Part shown: in pieces, positions 29,494 through 37,817 of the stretch
Numbering within the stretch: position 1 is the stretch's first letter
Layout: every line of letters begins with the position of its first letter
Assembly (NCBI RefSeq): GCF_000520955.1
Contig: NZ_JACC01000027.1
Span: 1-64,000 of the forward strand
Direction of reading: 5' to 3'
DNA: 64,000 nt
Origin: Aquimarina pacifica
GTDB lineage: Bacteria > Bacteroidota > Bacteroidia > Flavobacteriales > Flavobacteriaceae
Program-made: the position numbers and the translations under genes
Notes under the pieces: generated by a model
What the model was told of the DNA's origin: nothing
Seen by the model: only the letters and a program-made list of their open reading frames with translations
Database searches by the model: none

Positions 29494-30177
29494 ATGTCTA
29501 ATACGGTTTTAAGCCTAAAAAATGCTTCAATTTATCAACGCGAAAACTTAATCCTCTCAGAAGTTAATGTAGAAGTAAACAAAGGTGATTTTGTATACCT
29601 AATTGGTAAAACCGGTACAGGTAAAAGTAGTTTTATGAAAACACTTTACGGAGATCTTCCACTTTTAGAGGGAGAAGGAAGTATTGTAGATTTTGATTTA
29701 CCTACATTACAAGAAAATCAAATTCCCTTTTTACGAAGAAAACTAGGTATTGTATTTCAAGATTTTAAACTTCTTAATGATCGTACCGTAAAAGACAACC
29801 TTTTATTCGTTCTTAAAGCCACAGGATGGACTGATGAAAAAGGGATGATTAGTAAAATAGATGATGTCCTTGATAAAGTAGGCATGAAAACCAAAGACTT
29901 CAAATTTCCGTATCAATTATCAGGAGGAGAACAGCAGCGTATAGCGATTGCAAGAGCATTACTCAATGACCCAGAATTAATACTTGCCGATGAACCTACA
30001 GGAAATTTGGATCCTCAAACCTCTGTAGAAGTTATGGAAGTGCTACAGGATATTAATAAAAATGGTAATACAATTCTCATGGCAACTCATGATTATGCCT
30101 TATTACTAAAGTATCCATCAAAAACATTAAAGTGTGACGGCAGCAAGGTTTTTGAAGTAGTACAAAGAAAAGGATAA
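29494..30177 (+). CDS. ftsE: Cell division ATP-binding protein FtsE
   Basis: A 227-residue ABC ATPase. Walker A (GKTGTGKSS) is near residue 37, the Q-loop (VFQDFKLL) near 87, the signature LSGGEQQRIAIARAL near 137 and Walker B (LILADEPTGNLDP) near 160, with the switch His in MATHD. Sequence and length fit FtsE, which couples to FtsX to control septal peptidoglycan hydrolases. The frame opens at a TTG at 29398, but the ATG at 29494 matches the usual N-terminus. No ftsX gene is adjacent; the FtsX-like gene at 3924 is of the LolE type. Confidence 0.88.
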   Translation: MSNTVLSLKNASIYQRENLILSEVNVEVNKGDFVYLIGKTGTGKSSFMKTLYGDLPLLEGEGSIVDFDLPTLQENQIPFLRRKLGIVFQDFKLLNDRTVKDNLLFVLKATGWTDEKGMISKIDDVLDKVGMKTKDFKFPYQLSGGEQQRIAIARALLNDPELILADEPTGNLDPQTSVEVMEVLQDINKNGNTILMATHDYALLLKYPSKTLKCDGSKVFEVVQRKG

Positions 30178-30343
30178 CAACATCAATACTATACAACCAC
30201 CTACCTTAATACAATAAATAGCAACACTACTATTTAGTTTCAAAAATCAAAAAAAAATACGAAAACCTGTATTTAATCGTTAAAAAATTGCTTTTTACCG
30301 ATTATTTATTGTTTTTTACAAGTGAAGTCATAATAAAACTACG

Positions 30344-30351
30344 TATATTTG
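30344..30351 (+). promoter_or_regulatory. Promoter -7 box TATATTTG with no downstream gene
   Basis: A perfect TAnnTTTG box that is followed, about 100 bases later, by a terminator but no reading frame of note. It would start the candidate small RNA at 30357-30472. Confidence 0.5.
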
Positions 30352-30356
30352 AAATG

Positions 30357-30472
30357 TAGATTTAATTAAAATTATTTATTACACTCGCCCCAAAAAGCGA
30401 ACAATACCTCGAGATATTTGGATTAGCCCCAAAAATATCGAATAAAAACCCGGAAGCCTTCGGGTTTTTTTT
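30357..30472 (+). ncRNA. Candidate small RNA (promoter to terminator, about 115 nt)
   Basis: The stretch lies between a TAnnTTTG box (30344) and a terminator (30444-30472, AAAACCCG pairing with CGGGTTTT plus T tract). It has no convincing frame. CCCCAAAAA occurs twice, once closed by CGC/GCG and once as part of an imperfect GATATTTGG/CCAAAAATATC hairpin. It could instead be an untranslated tail of ftsE, whose stop is 180 bases upstream. No known RNA family was recognised. Confidence 0.4.
30444..30472 (+). terminator. Rho-independent terminator
   Basis: An eight-pair stem AAAACCCG/CGGGTTTT with an eight-base loop and a run of eight T. It separates ftsE and the candidate RNA from the 32-residue peptide gene at 30593. 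Confidence 0.85.
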
Positions 30473-30592
30473 ATGAAAAAAAACAACTTTTTCTTGTTAT
30501 GATATCATATCTGTGCATCTAATAAGTAGTTGGATACATGAAGTTCGGTATCCATTGATAAACAATTAGTCTAACAAATAAAATTAAGGGGT

Positions 30593-30691
30593 ATGAAATT
30601 ATTTTACACAGCAATGAATTTCAATTTAAATGGTGTTTTAAGTTTCTTAAAACAATTACCAGAAGCAACAAGCTATGTTATGAGGAAATAA
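30593..30691 (+). CDS. 32-residue micropeptide, copy A of a new family
   Basis: An unlisted frame of 32 codons, MKLFYTAMN at the start and FLKQLPEATSYVMRK at the end. It aligns without gaps to the peptides at 44537 and 44907, sharing F4, Y5, F18, L19, K20, L22, P23 and A25 and ending in basic residues. The codons used at these positions differ between copies, so the similarity is in the protein, not merely in duplicated DNA. The gene sits alone between two terminators (30444 and 30750) and is convergent with typA, so it is not a leader peptide for a downstream gene. It looks amphipathic and cationic with no signal peptidase site. Function unknown; a membrane-active or signalling peptide is possible. 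Confidence 0.7.
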   Translation: MKLFYTAMNFNLNGVLSFLKQLPEATSYVMRK

Positions 30692-30749
30692 TGTTTTTCT
30701 TGGGGAAGATTAAAAACATATAATCATTACATTTTTTGATTGCAAATCA

Positions 30750-30783
30750 AAAAACCCGAATAATTAAAATTATTCGGGTTTTT
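30750..30783. terminator. Bidirectional terminator
   Basis: A near-perfect palindrome CCCGAATAATT/AATTATTCGGG with two central A, flanked by A and T tracts, sits between micropeptide A (plus) and typA (minus), and can end both transcripts. Confidence 0.9.
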
Positions 30784-30812
30784 ACATATTATATAGTATT
30801 TAAGAAATACTA

Positions 30813-32612
30813 TTATACAATCTTATTACGCTTACGCTCTACTTCTGTTAAGTAAATTTTACGCAATCTTAAGTGATTTGGAGTTACCTCTACGTATTCA
30901 TCTTTTTGAATATATTCTAGCGCCTCTTCTAACGAAAACTTAATTGCTGGTACAATTTTAGCTTTATCATCTGCTCCAGAAGAACGTACATTTGAAAGTT
31001 TTTTGGTTTTGGTAATATTAACAGCCATATCATCTCCTCTAGAGTTTTCGCCTATTACCTGCCCCTCATAAATATCTTCTCCCGGATCAACAAAAAACTT
31101 ACCTCTATCCTGTAATTTATCAATAGAATATGGTATTGCAGATCCTTTTTCCATAGAAACTAAAGATCCATTAATACGCCCAGGTATATCCCCTTTTAAT
31201 GGTTGATATTCCTTAAAACGGTGCGCCATAATCGCCTCTCCTGCAGTGGCTGTCAGTAATTGATTACGCATACCAATAATTCCTCTAGAAGGAATTATAA
31301 ATTCGCATACCATTCGATCACCTTTGGCTTCCATACTCAACATTTCTCCTTTTCGCATGGTAACCATTTCTACAGCTTTCCCAGAAACGCTTTCAGGCAG
31401 ATCAATAGTTAATTCCTCTATAGGCTCACATTTCACACCATCAATCTCCCTTATAATCACCTGAGGTTGACCTATCTGCAACTCATATCCTTCTCGACGC
31501 ATAGTCTCAATAAGTACAGATAAATGCAATACTCCACGACCAAAAACGATGAACTTATCAGCACTGTCTGTTTCATTTACTCGTAATGCTAAGTTCTTCT
31601 CTAGTTCTTTCTCTAATCTTTCCTTAATATGTCTTGAGGTAACGAATTTCCCATCTTTTCCGAAGAAAGGTGAATCATTAATTGTAAACAACATACTCAT
31701 TGTTGGTTCATCAATAGCAATTGTCTTAAGCCCTTCTGGGTTTTCTACATCTGCAACCGTGTCACCAATCTCAAAACCTTCTAAACCAACCAAAGCACAA
31801 ATATCTCCCGCTTCTACCTTCTCAGCTTTTCTTCTTCCTAATCCTTCAAACGTATGAATCTCCTTTATTTTGGTCTTTTTGATAGATCCATCTCTCTTTA
31901 CCAAAGAAACTTGCATGCCCTCTGTCAGCGTTCCTCTTTGTAAACGACCAATAGCAATACGTCCTGTAAATGACGAAAAATCCAAAGAAGTAATTAACAA
32001 CTGCGGTGTACCTTCTTCTAACTTAGGAGCAGGAATATGCTCTATCACCATATCAAGTAAAGGCTCTATAGAATCCGTCTCGTTTTTCCAGTCATCACTC
32101 ATCCAGTTGTTCTTTGCAGAACCATATACTGTAGGAAAGTCTAACTGCCACTCCTCTGCACCTAGTTCAAACATCAGATCAAACACTTTCTCGTGAACTT
32201 CTTCTGGAGTACAATTTTCTTTATCTACTTTATTCACTACAACACAAGGCTTCAATCCTAGATCTATTGCCTTTTGTAATACAAAACGAGTTTGCGGCAT
32301 TGGCCCTTCAAAAGCATCAACAAGTAATAAAACCCCATCAGCCATATTTAGTACTCGCTCTACTTCTCCTCCAAAATCGGCGTGACCGGGGGTATCAATA
32401 ATATTAATTTTAGTATCCTTATATATAACAGAAACGTTCTTTGAGGTAATTGTGATTCCTCTTTCGCGCTCAAGATCATTATTATCCAAAATTAAATCAC
32501 CCGTATTTTCGTTTTCACGAAAAAGTTGACAATGATACATAATTTTATCCACCAACGTAGTCTTACCGTGATCTACGTGAGCAATTATTGCAATGTTTTT
32601 TATAGCAGTCAT
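30813..32612 (-). CDS. typA: Translational GTPase TypA/BipA
   Basis: A 599-residue ribosome-binding GTPase. G1 is AHVDHGKTT near residue 11, followed by the RGITI segment, G3 [12 protein letters not shown]4 NKVD, then the EF-Tu domain 2 and the EF-G-like domains III and V and the TypA C-terminal domain. It supports 50S assembly and growth under stress. I start at the ATG at 32612 ([14 protein letters not shown]); the GTG two codons earlier is less likely. A TACCTTTG promoter box lies 22 bases upstream. Length and motifs are normal. Confidence 0.97.
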   Translation of the reverse strand: MTAIKNIAIIAHVDHGKTTLVDKIMYHCQLFRENENTGDLILDNNDLERERGITITSKNVSVIYKDTKINIIDTPGHADFGGEVERVLNMADGVLLLVDAFEGPMPQTRFVLQKAIDLGLKPCVVVNKVDKENCTPEEVHEKVFDLMFELGAEEWQLDFPTVYGSAKNNWMSDDWKNETDSIEPLLDMVIEHIPAPKLEEGTPQLLITSLDFSSFTGRIAIGRLQRGTLTEGMQVSLVKRDGSIKKTKIKEIHTFEGLGRRKAEKVEAGDICALVGLEGFEIGDTVADVENPEGLKTIAIDEPTMSMLFTINDSPFFGKDGKFVTSRHIKERLEKELEKNLALRVNETDSADKFIVFGRGVLHLSVLIETMRREGYELQIGQPQVIIREIDGVKCEPIEELTIDLPESVSGKAVEMVTMRKGEMLSMEAKGDRMVCEFIIPSRGIIGMRNQLLTATAGEAIMAHRFKEYQPLKGDIPGRINGSLVSMEKGSAIPYSIDKLQDRGKFFVDPGEDIYEGQVIGENSRGDDMAVNITKTKKLSNVRSSGADDKAKIVPAIKFSLEEALEYIQKDEYVEVTPNHLRLRKIYLTEVERKRNKIV

Positions 32613-32633
32613 ATACACCTTAATTTAAGGCTG

Positions 32634-32641
32634 CAAAGGTA
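32634..32641 (-). promoter_or_regulatory. typA promoter -7 box TACCTTTG
   Basis: A perfect TAnnTTTG match on the minus strand that leaves about 21 bases before the typA ATG. Confidence 0.65.
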
Positions 32642-33167
32642 AGGGTTATTTTGACAGGTTGTATATTTAATTTACAATATTAAGACGGATACAAAACAAA
32701 GGAATCAAAAACTATGAAAAACAAAAATAAAACACTTTAAATCAGTAATTTAATACAAAAAAAATAAAGATTTTTATCAGACAAAAATTGCTTTGGAATT
32801 ATGATAAAATACGTTTCTCAAATTTTTAACGAGAATGACACAATGTAAGTACTGTCTACAAAAAACAGCTGTGCTAAAAAAATTAAACAAATAGCAGGAA
32901 TTTTCTACCCTCCAAAAAACACAAACTTCTTTTCTAGGTAATTACCATATTAATCAAAAGTATTTATGGTCTAAAAAACTTCTTGAGATTTATAAATCAA
33001 AACCCCTGATTTATAAATCTCAAGAACCACCTCTTGTTTCTCATACATCATACAGATTACTTTTAGGTGTATAAATAATCACAAACATGACGCACACAGA
33101 ACGTTTTAATGGTGAAAGCCGAAAAACCATAAACATAGAGTAGGCATAAAATTAAAAATCATTTAGT
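32642..33167. other. Intergenic region upstream of the sdp-like operon
   Basis: This gap of about 520 bases holds the typA promoter at its left end and the nested palindrome at 32981-33025. No credible gene is present. The promoter of the sdp-like operon should lie in the last 140 bases, but no clear box was found. Confidence 0.45.
32981..33025. promoter_or_regulatory. Perfect 19-bp inverted repeat containing two palindromic sites
   Basis: TCTTGAGATTTATAAATCA (32981-32999) is followed after seven bases by its exact reverse complement (33007-33025). Each arm contains the 12-bp palindrome GATTTATAAATC, at 32987 and 33008, 21 bp apart, which is two helical turns. There is no T tract, so it is not a standard terminator. 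Its position about 145 bases before the sdpC-like start suggests a paired operator or an RNA hairpin. Confidence 0.55.
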
Positions 33168-33917
33168 ATGAAAAACACTCTTAAATTCTTAATGTTTGCC
33201 ATTGGCATGGCAGCTTTGATCATTAGTTGCTCAAATGAGCAAGACGACCTCGAATATACGGACGCACATATTAATAACCTGTCGGGCGAAGAACTCTTTA
33301 AAAGTATCATTTTTGCCGATGGAGAAATCACTAGTAAAATCCCCGCTTTAACAAGTAATCTTGATTTTGAATCTTTCTTTAACGATGAGGAATTGGTCGC
33401 TTATCGTGAGACACAAGATAAAATCCTTTCAAGAATTCAAGAAAAGGACCCGAATTTTCTCTCTTCATTTAAGGAAGCAATTATTTCTAAAGAATTTTAT
33501 CTAATTAAAAAATCAATCCTAGAGGCAACTGATTTATTAGTTAAAACATCTAACGAAATTAATAACATATCTATAGCAGATGGAGAAAAAATTGCTCAAT
33601 CGATCATAAATAACAAGGAACTCGATATTACCAAATTTGATGCAGAGGGAAGAAAGATCATCAATATGAAATTAGACGAACTATCTAAAACAAATTTGAA
33701 CGAGGATAACAAATTTGTATTGGTAATTGGTTTTGGTATAGCAGTAGTGACTGCCGCTGTTATCGGAAATGTAGCCTATGTTGTTAATGCGTACAGCTTT
33801 GGAAATGTTACACAAACTGTTAATTGGCAATTACCTGAAGCATACCCAGATCAGGATTTGGGCGATGATATGGTACTTGATGAAGTTACTACATCCCTAA
33901 TACAGTTAACTAACTAA
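33168..33917 (+). CDS. SdpC-like antimicrobial peptide precursor
   Basis: A 249-residue protein with a lipobox-like signal (MAALIISC, Cys near 21). LSGEELFKSIIFADGEITSKIP (about 37-58) resembles the conserved block of the SdpC family, the precursor of the Bacillus sporulation-delaying protein. A helical region leads to a hydrophobic, glycine/alanine/valine-rich stretch near residues 183-206 (VIGFGIAVVTAAVIGNVAYV), the position of the mature toxin in SdpC. No Cys flanks that stretch, so the disulfide of the Bacillus peptide would be absent. It heads a tight operon with SdpA-like and SdpB-like genes. The role is inferred from the combination. Confidence 0.75.
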   Translation: MKNTLKFLMFAIGMAALIISCSNEQDDLEYTDAHINNLSGEELFKSIIFADGEITSKIPALTSNLDFESFFNDEELVAYRETQDKILSRIQEKDPNFLSSFKEAIISKEFYLIKKSILEATDLLVKTSNEINNISIADGEKIAQSIINNKELDITKFDAEGRKIINMKLDELSKTNLNEDNKFVLVIGFGIAVVTAAVIGNVAYVVNAYSFGNVTQTVNWQLPEAYPDQDLGDDMVLDEVTTSLIQLTN

Positions 33918-33945
33918 ATCATAAATCTACAAACAAACCTTGGCT

Positions 33946-34482
33946 ATGAATATTACACGCTTCTACTTTATGATGATGATCATAACGGGCTTTATTATTT
34001 TTTACACCCTCGTTGTTTTTATTCAAGATAACCCTGTTTCTCTTAGGTACGATATCGGGAATAAAAGAAGTGTAAAAATGTTTATCAGCCAAGGTTTTGG
34101 TTTTTTTACCAAAGATCCCAAAACAGATATATATAGGTTGTACAAAGACAATAACGGAACAGTTGAAGAAATCAAGCACGAAAATTTTGGTATTGATAAC
34201 AGTTTTGGAACTAATAGAAGAATGCGCTTACTAGAAAGCAAACTTGAAATGGTTTTTGGTAGATTAGACTCCACAGATTACCTATCGCCCAAAATACCAC
34301 TTCAAAAGTTTTTTGTGGACCCAGAATCCATAAAACCAGTAGTTATAAAATTTGATCATCAGCTTATATGTGGTGAATATTACCTTGTAAAAAGCAAACC
34401 AAAACCTTGGTCTCTTTTCTCAAAAGATTTAATAGGCTATTACCCATATAAGGTTAGTAAAATGATTTTTAAATGTCAATAA
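33946..34482 (+). CDS. SdpA family protein (toxin maturation)
   Basis: A 178-residue protein with one N-terminal membrane helix (about residues 8-28) and a periplasmic domain. ISQGFGFFTKDPKTDIYRLY (about 47-66) matches the QGWGFFT-P-region typical of SdpA family proteins. In Bacillus, SdpA with SdpB is required to process SdpC into active toxin. I start at the ATG at 33946; a TTG two codons upstream is also in frame. Spacing is 28 bases from the sdpC-like gene and 12 bases to the sdpB-like gene. Confidence 0.75.
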   Translation: MNITRFYFMMMIITGFIIFYTLVVFIQDNPVSLRYDIGNKRSVKMFISQGFGFFTKDPKTDIYRLYKDNNGTVEEIKHENFGIDNSFGTNRRMRLLESKLEMVFGRLDSTDYLSPKIPLQKFFVDPESIKPVVIKFDHQLICGEYYLVKSKPKPWSLFSKDLIGYYPYKVSKMIFKCQ

Positions 34483-34494
34483 TATACCTATACA

Positions 34495-35457
34495 ATGAAA
34501 ATTATATCTCAAATAACCAATAAAGAATATCATACAAATGTAGTAGGGTTATCAAGAAGCCTTCTAGCCTTTGGCACATTGTTAACGCTATTATTTAATA
34601 ACAATCAATTATTATTTTTTTATGGAGTTGATTTTGATACTAGATATATAGGTCAAAGTCCATTTACTCTTTTTGGCCTATTCACAGATGCTAATTTAAT
34701 GTATGCTAAGCTAATAGCAATTGCAGTACTATTGGTAGTAATACTTGGTTATTACCCAAGATTTATGGGCATCCTTCATTGGTATATAACCTACAGTTTT
34801 TTGAGTGATTGCCCTATCGTAGACGGAGGAGATCAGATCGCTTCACAAATCACATTGATACTAATTCCTATTACACTTTTGGATAGTAGAAAAAGTCATT
34901 GGAATAAGCCTCGGACAAAAAACTACAGTCCATACTTAAGAATTGTTACTTATTTCGCTTTTTTTCTACTACATTTTCAAATAGCCTTTATATACTTTGA
35001 TGCAGCGGTATCAAAAATTAGAGTTGAAGAATGGATAAACGGTACAGCAGTGTATTACTGGTTTACGAGTCCCACTTTCGGAGTTGGTGATTTTTTACAA
35101 CCCTTAATATACCCTCTACTCAAACACCCAATTACCTTAACGCTTATTACATGGTCTACCATAGCACTTGAACTCACCCTTGCAGGAGCACTATTCATGA
35201 AATATACTAAATCAAAGATTCTCCTGTTTTTGGGTTTGGCTTTTCACTTTATGATTATTCTAATACATGGCTTACCTAGTTTCTTTTGCACCATGTCAGC
35301 TTGTTTGGTCATCTATTTACTCCCTTCAAATTACCACATATCATCTATAAAAATCGCAGAAATTTTTTCAAAAAAAAATGATTTCTTTTTTGTTTTCAAA
35401 AAAAAATTCGAAACCATTTTGTCTAAAAATAAATCATCTAAAAGAGTAATCTCATAA
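34495..35457 (+). CDS. SdpB family HTTM-domain membrane protein
   Basis: A 320-residue polytopic membrane protein of the HTTM (vitamin-K-carboxylase-like) fold used by SdpB. Hydrophobic helices recur near residues 17-35, 75-95, 120-135, 155-175, 220-240 and 250-280. The PIVDGGDQI loop near 110 and the FDAAVSKIRVEEWINGTAVYYW segment near 165-188 are hallmarks of SdpB-type HTTM proteins. It is the third gene of the sdp-like operon. No immunity gene (SdpI/SdpR) was recognised next to it. The next gene, kdsA, has its own promoter. Confidence 0.78.
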   Translation: MKIISQITNKEYHTNVVGLSRSLLAFGTLLTLLFNNNQLLFFYGVDFDTRYIGQSPFTLFGLFTDANLMYAKLIAIAVLLVVILGYYPRFMGILHWYITYSFLSDCPIVDGGDQIASQITLILIPITLLDSRKSHWNKPRTKNYSPYLRIVTYFAFFLLHFQIAFIYFDAAVSKIRVEEWINGTAVYYWFTSPTFGVGDFLQPLIYPLLKHPITLTLITWSTIALELTLAGALFMKYTKSKILLFLGLAFHFMIILIHGLPSFFCTMSACLVIYLLPSNYHISSIKIAEIFSKKNDFFFVFKKKFETILSKNKSSKRVIS

Positions 35458-35654
35458 CTTAAATTTACATCCGAGGGTACATAAAAGATGTACTTTAAAC
35501 AATTATTTCTCTTTCTCATTAATTCGTGCTAATGCAGATAATGTAATAGTTAATCAAAAAGATACTTGTGATATTTTTTTATGATGTTGTTTTCTGTCAG
35601 AATAGATCGGTCTTAATCCAACTCCTTGTTATAATTACTTTTAGTGATAATTCT

Positions 35655-35683
35655 TTGCTTGCGTTACTAAAAGACTATCTTTG
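35655..35683 (+). promoter_or_regulatory. kdsA promoter (TTG ... TATCTTTG)
   Basis: A -33-like TTG (35655-35657) is followed after 18 bases by the -7 box TATCTTTG (35676-35683), a good match to the Bacteroidota consensus. It lies inside the long open frame upstream of kdsA, and therefore decides for the start at 35703. Confidence 0.7.
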
Positions 35684-35702
35684 CTTCGGAAAAAAACTAA
35701 TG

Positions 35703-36521
35703 ATGGAATTAAAGAACATCCCTAATATCAAGCATCTTGACGCTGACAATTTTTTTCTTTTGGCAGGTCCTTGTGCAATCGAAGGAGAAGAAATGGCATT
35801 GCGCATTGCAGAAAAAGTAGTTGAGATTACCTCTGAACTAAAAATTCCATATGTTTTTAAAGGTTCTTTCAAAAAAGCAAATCGTAGTCGTATTGATAGC
35901 TTTACTGGGATCGGAAACGAAAAAGCCTTAAAAATTTTACGTAAAGTTGGGGAAACATTCCAGATTCCTACCGTGACAGACATCCACGAAAATGAAGATG
36001 CCCTAATCGCTGCAGAATATGTAGATATTTTACAAATTCCTGCTTTTTTAGTGCGACAAACAGACCTTGTTGTTGCTGCCGCCAAAACAGGAAAGACTGT
36101 TAATTTGAAAAAAGGACAATTTATGAGTCCTGAAGCCATGCAACATGCTGTAAAAAAAGTAAAAGACAGCGGCAATGACAATGCTATGATTACGGATCGT
36201 GGTACCATGTTTGGATATCAAGACATGGTTGTTGATTTTAGAGGGATCCCAACAATGAAACAATTTGCTACAACTGTCCTAGATGTTACACATTCTCTAC
36301 AACAGCCAAATCAGTCAAGTGGTGTAACAGGAGGAAGACCCGATATGATAGAAACAATTGCTCGAGCAGGAATCGCAACGGGCGTTGATGGCTTATTCAT
36401 AGAAACGCACTTTGATCCTGCAAACGCAAAAAGCGATGGAGCCAATATGCTAGACCTACAATATCTAAAAAAATTATTAAGCAATCTGGTAGCGATTAGA
36501 CAAGCTATTGCTAATCTCTAA
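35703..36521 (+). CDS. kdsA: 3-deoxy-8-phosphooctulonate synthase
   Basis: A 272-residue enzyme that condenses arabinose-5-phosphate and phosphoenolpyruvate to KDO-8-phosphate for lipopolysaccharide core synthesis in the cytoplasm. Family motifs: LAGPCAIEGEE near residue 22, FKGSFKKANRSR near 52, the QIPAFLVRQTDL block near 110, KKGQFMSPEAM near 135, RGTMFGY near 165 and DVTHSLQQPN near 195. The frame opens at 35568, but the promoter box at 35676 and family length place the start at 35703 (the ATG at 35700 is adjacent). It is independent of the sdp-like operon. Confidence 0.96.
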   Translation: MELKNIPNIKHLDADNFFLLAGPCAIEGEEMALRIAEKVVEITSELKIPYVFKGSFKKANRSRIDSFTGIGNEKALKILRKVGETFQIPTVTDIHENEDALIAAEYVDILQIPAFLVRQTDLVVAAAKTGKTVNLKKGQFMSPEAMQHAVKKVKDSGNDNAMITDRGTMFGYQDMVVDFRGIPTMKQFATTVLDVTHSLQQPNQSSGVTGGRPDMIETIARAGIATGVDGLFIETHFDPANAKSDGANMLDLQYLKKLLSNLVAIRQAIANL

Positions 36522-36526
36522 TCGTC

Positions 36527-37408
36527 TTGAGAAAAAAAATACTACTAAGTTTCTTAGTTTTAATACTGGGAAAACAGAAAACTATTGCGCAAAATGAAGA
36601 GGTTTCACCCCTTGCAAATAGCGACAATAATACAACAGGAAATAAGGGAAGAGTTTTCTTTTATTGGGGCTGGAACACTGCGCAGTATAGTAATTCGAAT
36701 ATTCATTTTTATGGAAACAATTATGATTTTACTATTCATAATGCACAAGCCGGAGATAGAATTACAAAACCTATTACATTTAGAGAATACTTACATCCTA
36801 CAAATCTTACCATCCCACAAACTAATGCAAGATTAGGATACTATTTTCATGACCATTGGAGTGTTTCGATTGGATTAGATCATATGAAATATGTGATGCG
36901 CCTTTTTGGTAATGCAACAATATCAGGAGAAATTAATCTCACAGATCAGGACGAGGGCGTTCCTTACTTTAATGGTAATTATGATCATAGTGACATTGCC
37001 TTATTAAAAACATTTGTTGAGTTCGAACACACAGATGGACTTAATTATGTAACTGCAGAAATCGGCCGTATTGATAATCTGGGAGCGTACATAAACCTTA
37101 ATCCGAAGAAAATACAAATTAACCTTATCGAAGGGTTTAGTGCCGGGGTGGTAATCCCCAAAACAAATGCAACCATTCTAGGAAAAGAGCGTCATGATGC
37201 GTTTCACCTTGCTGGCTATGGTATATCACTAAAAGGAGGAATTAATATCACTTTCTTTAATTCATTTTTTATTCAAACCGAGATCAAAGGAGGATTTATA
37301 AACCTTCCCGATATTAGAACAACCAATAGCACTAGTGATAAAGCAACACAAAATTTCTTTTTCTTTCAACAAAATGTTACCCTTGGCGGAACCTTTAAGA
37401 TATTTTAA
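36527..37408 (+). CDS. Outer-membrane beta-barrel protein, unknown role
   Basis: A 293-residue exported protein that begins at a TTG 5 bases after the kdsA stop, so it is probably cotranscribed. The signal peptide (LLSFLVLILGKQKTIAQ) is followed by alternating amphipathic strands, such as RLGYYFHDHWSVSIGLDHMKYVM near 102-124, and a terminal strand LGGTFKIF ending in Phe, typical of outer-membrane insertion. No domain family was recognised. Its position after kdsA suggests an outer-membrane or LPS-related setting, but this is inference. Confidence 0.72.
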   Translation: MRKKILLSFLVLILGKQKTIAQNEEVSPLANSDNNTTGNKGRVFFYWGWNTAQYSNSNIHFYGNNYDFTIHNAQAGDRITKPITFREYLHPTNLTIPQTNARLGYYFHDHWSVSIGLDHMKYVMRLFGNATISGEINLTDQDEGVPYFNGNYDHSDIALLKTFVEFEHTDGLNYVTAEIGRIDNLGAYINLNPKKIQINLIEGFSAGVVIPKTNATILGKERHDAFHLAGYGISLKGGINITFFNSFFIQTEIKGGFINLPDIRTTNSTSDKATQNFFFFQQNVTLGGTFKIF

Positions 37409-37417
37409 AATATCTTT

Positions 37418-37762
37418 TTATTCATATAACCCTTTAGCCTCATTGAGAATATCGATGGCAACCTGATTATCTATATCCTCAAGAGCCCTATACCTCAATG
37501 ATTTCATCACCTTTCTCCCATCTGTTACTAAATGATCTAAATGAATATTGATCTGATTGGCTTTCCAGAATCCAACATCAACATATCCTTTGGTTACATT
37601 GAGGTAACAAAATGGTTTATCAAACAAATAATAAAAAGGAATTTTATACTTGTATTTAAGCACCACAGAAGGAACAGATGTCTCTATAAGTATCTGAATG
37701 TGTGACAGTATCGTTTTAAAAGGTTCTGATTGATTAAGTATATATTCTTCTGCTGGATTCAT
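37418..37762 (-). CDS. DUF1801 domain protein
   Basis: A 114-residue soluble protein. The features EYILNQSEPFKTILSHIQILI, the LKYKYKIPFYYL strand pair, CYLNVTKGYVDVGFW and the C-terminal RYRALEDIDNQVAIDILNEA match the DUF1801 (YdhG-like) fold. The biochemical role is unknown. It is convergent with the barrel gene, 9 bases away, and divergent from the gene at 37818. Confidence 0.82.
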   Translation of the reverse strand: MNPAEEYILNQSEPFKTILSHIQILIETSVPSVVLKYKYKIPFYYLFDKPFCYLNVTKGYVDVGFWKANQINIHLDHLVTDGRKVMKSLRYRALEDIDNQVAIDILNEAKGLYE

Positions 37763-37817
37763 AAAAAATCGCTATTTTTAGAGTAGAAAAACAGTAACCC
37801 CAATATACATATTCCCT

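Noticed and set aside
35675..36208. Minus-strand open frame of 177 codons across kdsA
   Set aside because: It is fully antisense to a well-conserved enzyme gene and has no recognisable domain.
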